Shown here in pieces: positions 61,845-64,000 of a stretch of DNA of 64,000 bases. Each line of letters starts with the position of its first letter. The stretch's first letter is position 1. The stretch comes from Paraburkholderia gardini (lineage in GTDB: Bacteria > Pseudomonadota > Gammaproteobacteria > Burkholderiales > Burkholderiaceae): contig NZ_CAJQYY010000008.1 in the NCBI RefSeq assembly GCF_907164575.1, positions 124,001 to 188,000 on the forward strand, given 5' to 3'. Made by a program: the position numbers and the translations under genes. The notes beneath the pieces are model-generated. The model was given only the letters and a program-made list of their open reading frames with translations. It did not search any database and was not told where the DNA came from.

Positions 61845-63068
61845 ATGTCTCTCGCTGCCAGAGGCCGGCCCGATCGCCGGCTGATTCTGTTGCTCGGTGC
61901 GCTTGCCGCATGCGGGCCCATCTCCATCGACATGTACCTGCCGAGCCTGCCGTCGATCGCGCAGGCGTTTGCCGTCAGCGCGGGCGCCGCGCAGTCGACC
62001 CTGACGAGCTTCATGTTCGGCTTCTCGATCGGCATGCTGCTATACGGCCCGCTGTCGGATTCGTTCGGACGCCGGCCGGTGCTGCTCGGCGGCATCGTGA
62101 TGTACACGCTCGCGAGCGTCGTCTGCGCGCTGTCGTTCTCGATCGGCTCACTGATGATGTTCCGTTTCGTCCAGGCGCTCGGCGCGGGCGCCGCATCCGT
62201 GCTGGCGCGCGCGATCGCCCGCGATGCGCACGAACCCACCGAAGCCGCCCGCGTGCTGTCGATGCTGGCCATCGTCACGTCGATCGGGCCGCTGCTCGCG
62301 CCGCTGATCGGCGGGCAGTTGCTGCTGCTGGGCGGCTGGCGTGTCGTGTTCGTCGCGCTCACGACGTTCGGCGCGGTCTGCGCGGTAACGGCGTTCATGC
62401 GCGTGCCGGAAACCTGGCCGCGTGAGAAGCGCGCAGGGTCGGCGGTGCTGCAGTCGTTCGCGGCGTACGGCAAGCTGCTGCGCGATCCGGTTGCGTGGGG
62501 ACACATGCTGTGCGGCGGCATGGCGTTCGCTTCGATGTTCGCGTACATCACCGCGACGCCGTTCGTGTACATCGAATACTTCCACGTCTCGGCGCAACAC
62601 TACGGCTTTCTGTTCGGGCTGAACATCATCGGCATCATGTTCGGCAACTTCATGAATACGCGGATGGTCGGCCGGCACGGCCCGATGCCGATGATCTCGG
62701 TGGCCGCGGGCATCAGTTGCGGCGCCTCGTTCTTTGTCGCGCTGGTTTGCCTGACGGGATGGGGCGGCTTGTGGTCGATCGTTGCCGGGCTGTTTTTCGT
62801 GGTTGGCGTGGTCGGGCTGCTGTCGGCCAACTGCACGACCGAACTGATGCACCGCTATCCGCGTAACGCGGGCGCCGCCGCCGCTGTGTTTGGCGCCGTG
62901 CAGCTCGCGCTCGGCGCGCTCGCGAGTCTCGCGGTCGGGCTCTGGCAGGATGGAACGCCGAAGGGCATGGGTGTCACGATCGGCGCAGCCGGGTTGCTGT
63001 GCCTGCTTGGCCGCTGGCTCGTGCTGCGCTGGCACGACCGGCCGTTGCCCGGCGCGCACGCGGCCTGA
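61845..63068 (+). CDS. Bcr/CflA-family multidrug MFS exporter
   Basis: 407 residues with 12 membrane helices. DHA1 Bcr/CflA motifs: SIDMYLPSLPSIAQAFAVSAGAAQSTLTSFM (helix 1), YGPLSDSFGRRPVLLGG (motif A), RFVQALGAGAASVLARAIARD and APLIGGQLL (motif C region). Members expel bicyclomycin, chloramphenicol, sulfonamides or cysteine-like metabolites by proton antiport; the substrate is open. Divergent from hemL. Confidence 0.92.
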   Translation: MSLAARGRPDRRLILLLGALAACGPISIDMYLPSLPSIAQAFAVSAGAAQSTLTSFMFGFSIGMLLYGPLSDSFGRRPVLLGGIVMYTLASVVCALSFSIGSLMMFRFVQALGAGAASVLARAIARDAHEPTEAARVLSMLAIVTSIGPLLAPLIGGQLLLLGGWRVVFVALTTFGAVCAVTAFMRVPETWPREKRAGSAVLQSFAAYGKLLRDPVAWGHMLCGGMAFASMFAYITATPFVYIEYFHVSAQHYGFLFGLNIIGIMFGNFMNTRMVGRHGPMPMISVAAGISCGASFFVALVCLTGWGGLWSIVAGLFFVVGVVGLLSANCTTELMHRYPRNAGAAAAVFGAVQLALGALASLAVGLWQDGTPKGMGVTIGAAGLLCLLGRWLVLRWHDRPLPGAHAA

Positions 63069-63186
63069 CGCAGGCGACCCGCGCGATAGGACGCCGTGCG
63101 CTTCCTTCGTACGAGATCGCACGATAAAACCGGGGATGGTGGCAACTGCCGGGCGTGGGTGGCGCAGTGGTATTCAGTGAGACATA

Positions 63187-64000
63187 TCAGGGCAACAACT
63201 TGCGCAGCTCCGGCGTCGAGATATCGTCGATGTGGCGAAACGCCGGTGCGGCTTTATCCATCTCCGCGGGGTCGATACCGAACGCCTCGAAGTAGACTCG
63301 CCACTCCCGCACCACGCGCCAGATATCCGCAATCAACTGACTGGCGGCGCGCCGCGACAGCGTGAACTTGTCGTGGCTGCCGAGGGCATTGTCGAGCGTG
63401 GCCAGTCTCCCATCGTTGCCGATGCTCAGATGGAGATAGCGCTCGGTGGCATTGCTCGCGCGAGGCAGCACATCGTAAAGGGGGCTTAGCCGCCAGCCGG
63501 GCAACGCGGCATCCCAGATGAAGCCGTGGTTGCGCAGGTGATCGTCGTCGTTGCTGACGAAGATGTTGTAGACCATGCGCTTGAAGAGCTCTGCGTTGTC
63601 ATCGCGAATCACGCCTGGATGGCAGTATCTCCGAATCGCGTCGGCCAGATCGGCATACGACTTGTCGCGCGACTCGGTCTCGTCGCACGCCAGAAGCGTG
63701 AGGCCGCTGACAAACCCCGAGCGATGTTCAGCTCGCCCATCGCCGGCCCCGAGCTCGAGGAGGTCGGCGTGCGGCGCCGGTGAGCCGCCTGGCACCATCC
63801 AGTAGCGGTCGAACCGACGGATGAGCATGATGCGGCGCTTGCCGAGGAACAGCGTTTTCACGGGCGGCACCCTCAACCCTGCTTTCTCCGCCATTCTGAG
63901 CGCGGCGTACTCGATGCCCGGAATATCGAACCGGTCATGGCGACTTGCGAACTTGGCAAGCCATAGCACGCCTTGCTCATCGCGAACGGAGGCCTTCGGG
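63187..64000 (-). CDS. HipA-type serine/threonine kinase (C-terminal part)
   Basis: The gene runs past the right edge. The visible ~271 residues include PKASV at the edge, then VLWLAKFASRHDRFDIPGIEYAALRMAEKAGLRVPP, LIRRFDRYWMVPG, the catalytic loop IFVSNDDDHLRNHGFIWD and the metal-binding LSPLYDVLPR. HipA toxins phosphorylate glutamyl-tRNA synthetase or related targets; HipA-like relatives vary. Whether a HipB antitoxin gene lies beyond the edge cannot be seen. Confidence 0.9.
   Translation of the reverse strand, partial: PKASVRDEQGVLWLAKFASRHDRFDIPGIEYAALRMAEKAGLRVPPVKTLFLGKRRIMLIRRFDRYWMVPGGSPAPHADLLELGAGDGRAEHRSGFVSGLTLLACDETESRDKSYADLADAIRRYCHPGVIRDDNAELFKRMVYNIFVSNDDDHLRNHGFIWDAALPGWRLSPLYDVLPRASNATERYLHLSIGNDGRLATLDNALGSHDKFTLSRRAASQLIADIWRVVREWRVYFEAFGIDPAEMDKAAPAFRHIDDISTPELRKLLP

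Overview
The window reads as a chromosomal segment of a GC-rich betaproteobacterium, most likely Paraburkholderia/Burkholderia. The signs are high GC with strong third-position bias, a housekeeping set typical of that group (hemL, ribD, ribE, ribB with a degenerate ribA domain, ribH, nusB, an aminotransferase, ubiD), and many Burkholderiales-style LysR, AraC and TetR genes. There is no plasmid, phage or integrase gene, and no rRNA, tRNA or CRISPR.

Layout. 1-2.3 kb: a TetR-controlled SDR/quinone-oxidoreductase unit with two matching operators. 2.3-14.1 kb: core genes (YggT, a DUF2520 protein, a PLP dehydratase, a LysE exporter, UbiD, a lytic transglycosylase, an aminotransferase, NusB, RibH, RibB). 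14.2-15.7 kb: two unknown proteins. 15.8-27.4 kb: a large catabolic cluster. 27.4-41.5 kb: mixed accessory genes (small exported proteins, LysR/NmrA pair, orphan binding protein, aldo/keto reductase, exported serine hydrolase-like protein, MOSC-ferredoxin reductase fusion, three gene remnants, SDR/AraC pair). 41.5-47.9 kb: a copper operon (PepSY protein, TonB receptor, two DUF2946 proteins, CopC, an outer-membrane barrel). 48-52.6 kb: DUF2182, DUF899, a regulator and a beta-propeller protein. 52.8-55.9 kb: three toxin-antitoxin loci (mazEF, parDE-like, tacAT-like) around an AraC remnant. 55.9-58.3 kb: a DUF6933 protein and a helicase-C_3-like protein. 58.4-61.6 kb: ribE, ribD, hemL. 61.8-64 kb: a Bcr-type exporter and a partial HipA kinase.

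The most interesting part is 15.8-27.4 kb. A SorC-family regulator is followed by an oxidoreductase with a Rossmann domain and a C-terminal SAF domain, resembling the DXR-like (DRL) reductoisomerases. Next come the E1alpha, E1beta and hydrolase-type E2 of an acetoin-cleaving complex, GutM, a complete glucitol-type PTS (IIC, IIBC, IIA) and a private HPr-enzyme I fusion. No sorbitol-6-phosphate dehydrogenase and no acoX/acoR are present. My reading (inference) is a pathway for a branched polyol such as 2-C-methyl-D-erythritol. The PTS would import and phosphorylate it to methylerythritol 4-phosphate, the DRL-like enzyme would run backward to 1-deoxy-D-xylulose 5-phosphate, and the acyloin-cleaving complex would split that to acetyl-CoA and glyceraldehyde 3-phosphate. 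This would be the MEP isoprenoid pathway entrance run in reverse as catabolism.

The riboflavin genes on the minus strand are split: hemL-ribD-ribE lie at the right and ribB-ribH-nusB at the left, with about 44 kb of mostly accessory DNA between. That block holds the catabolic cluster, the copper operon, the toxin-antitoxin genes and all four gene remnants, which suggests an accessory insertion hot spot. No attachment-site repeats were found by eye.
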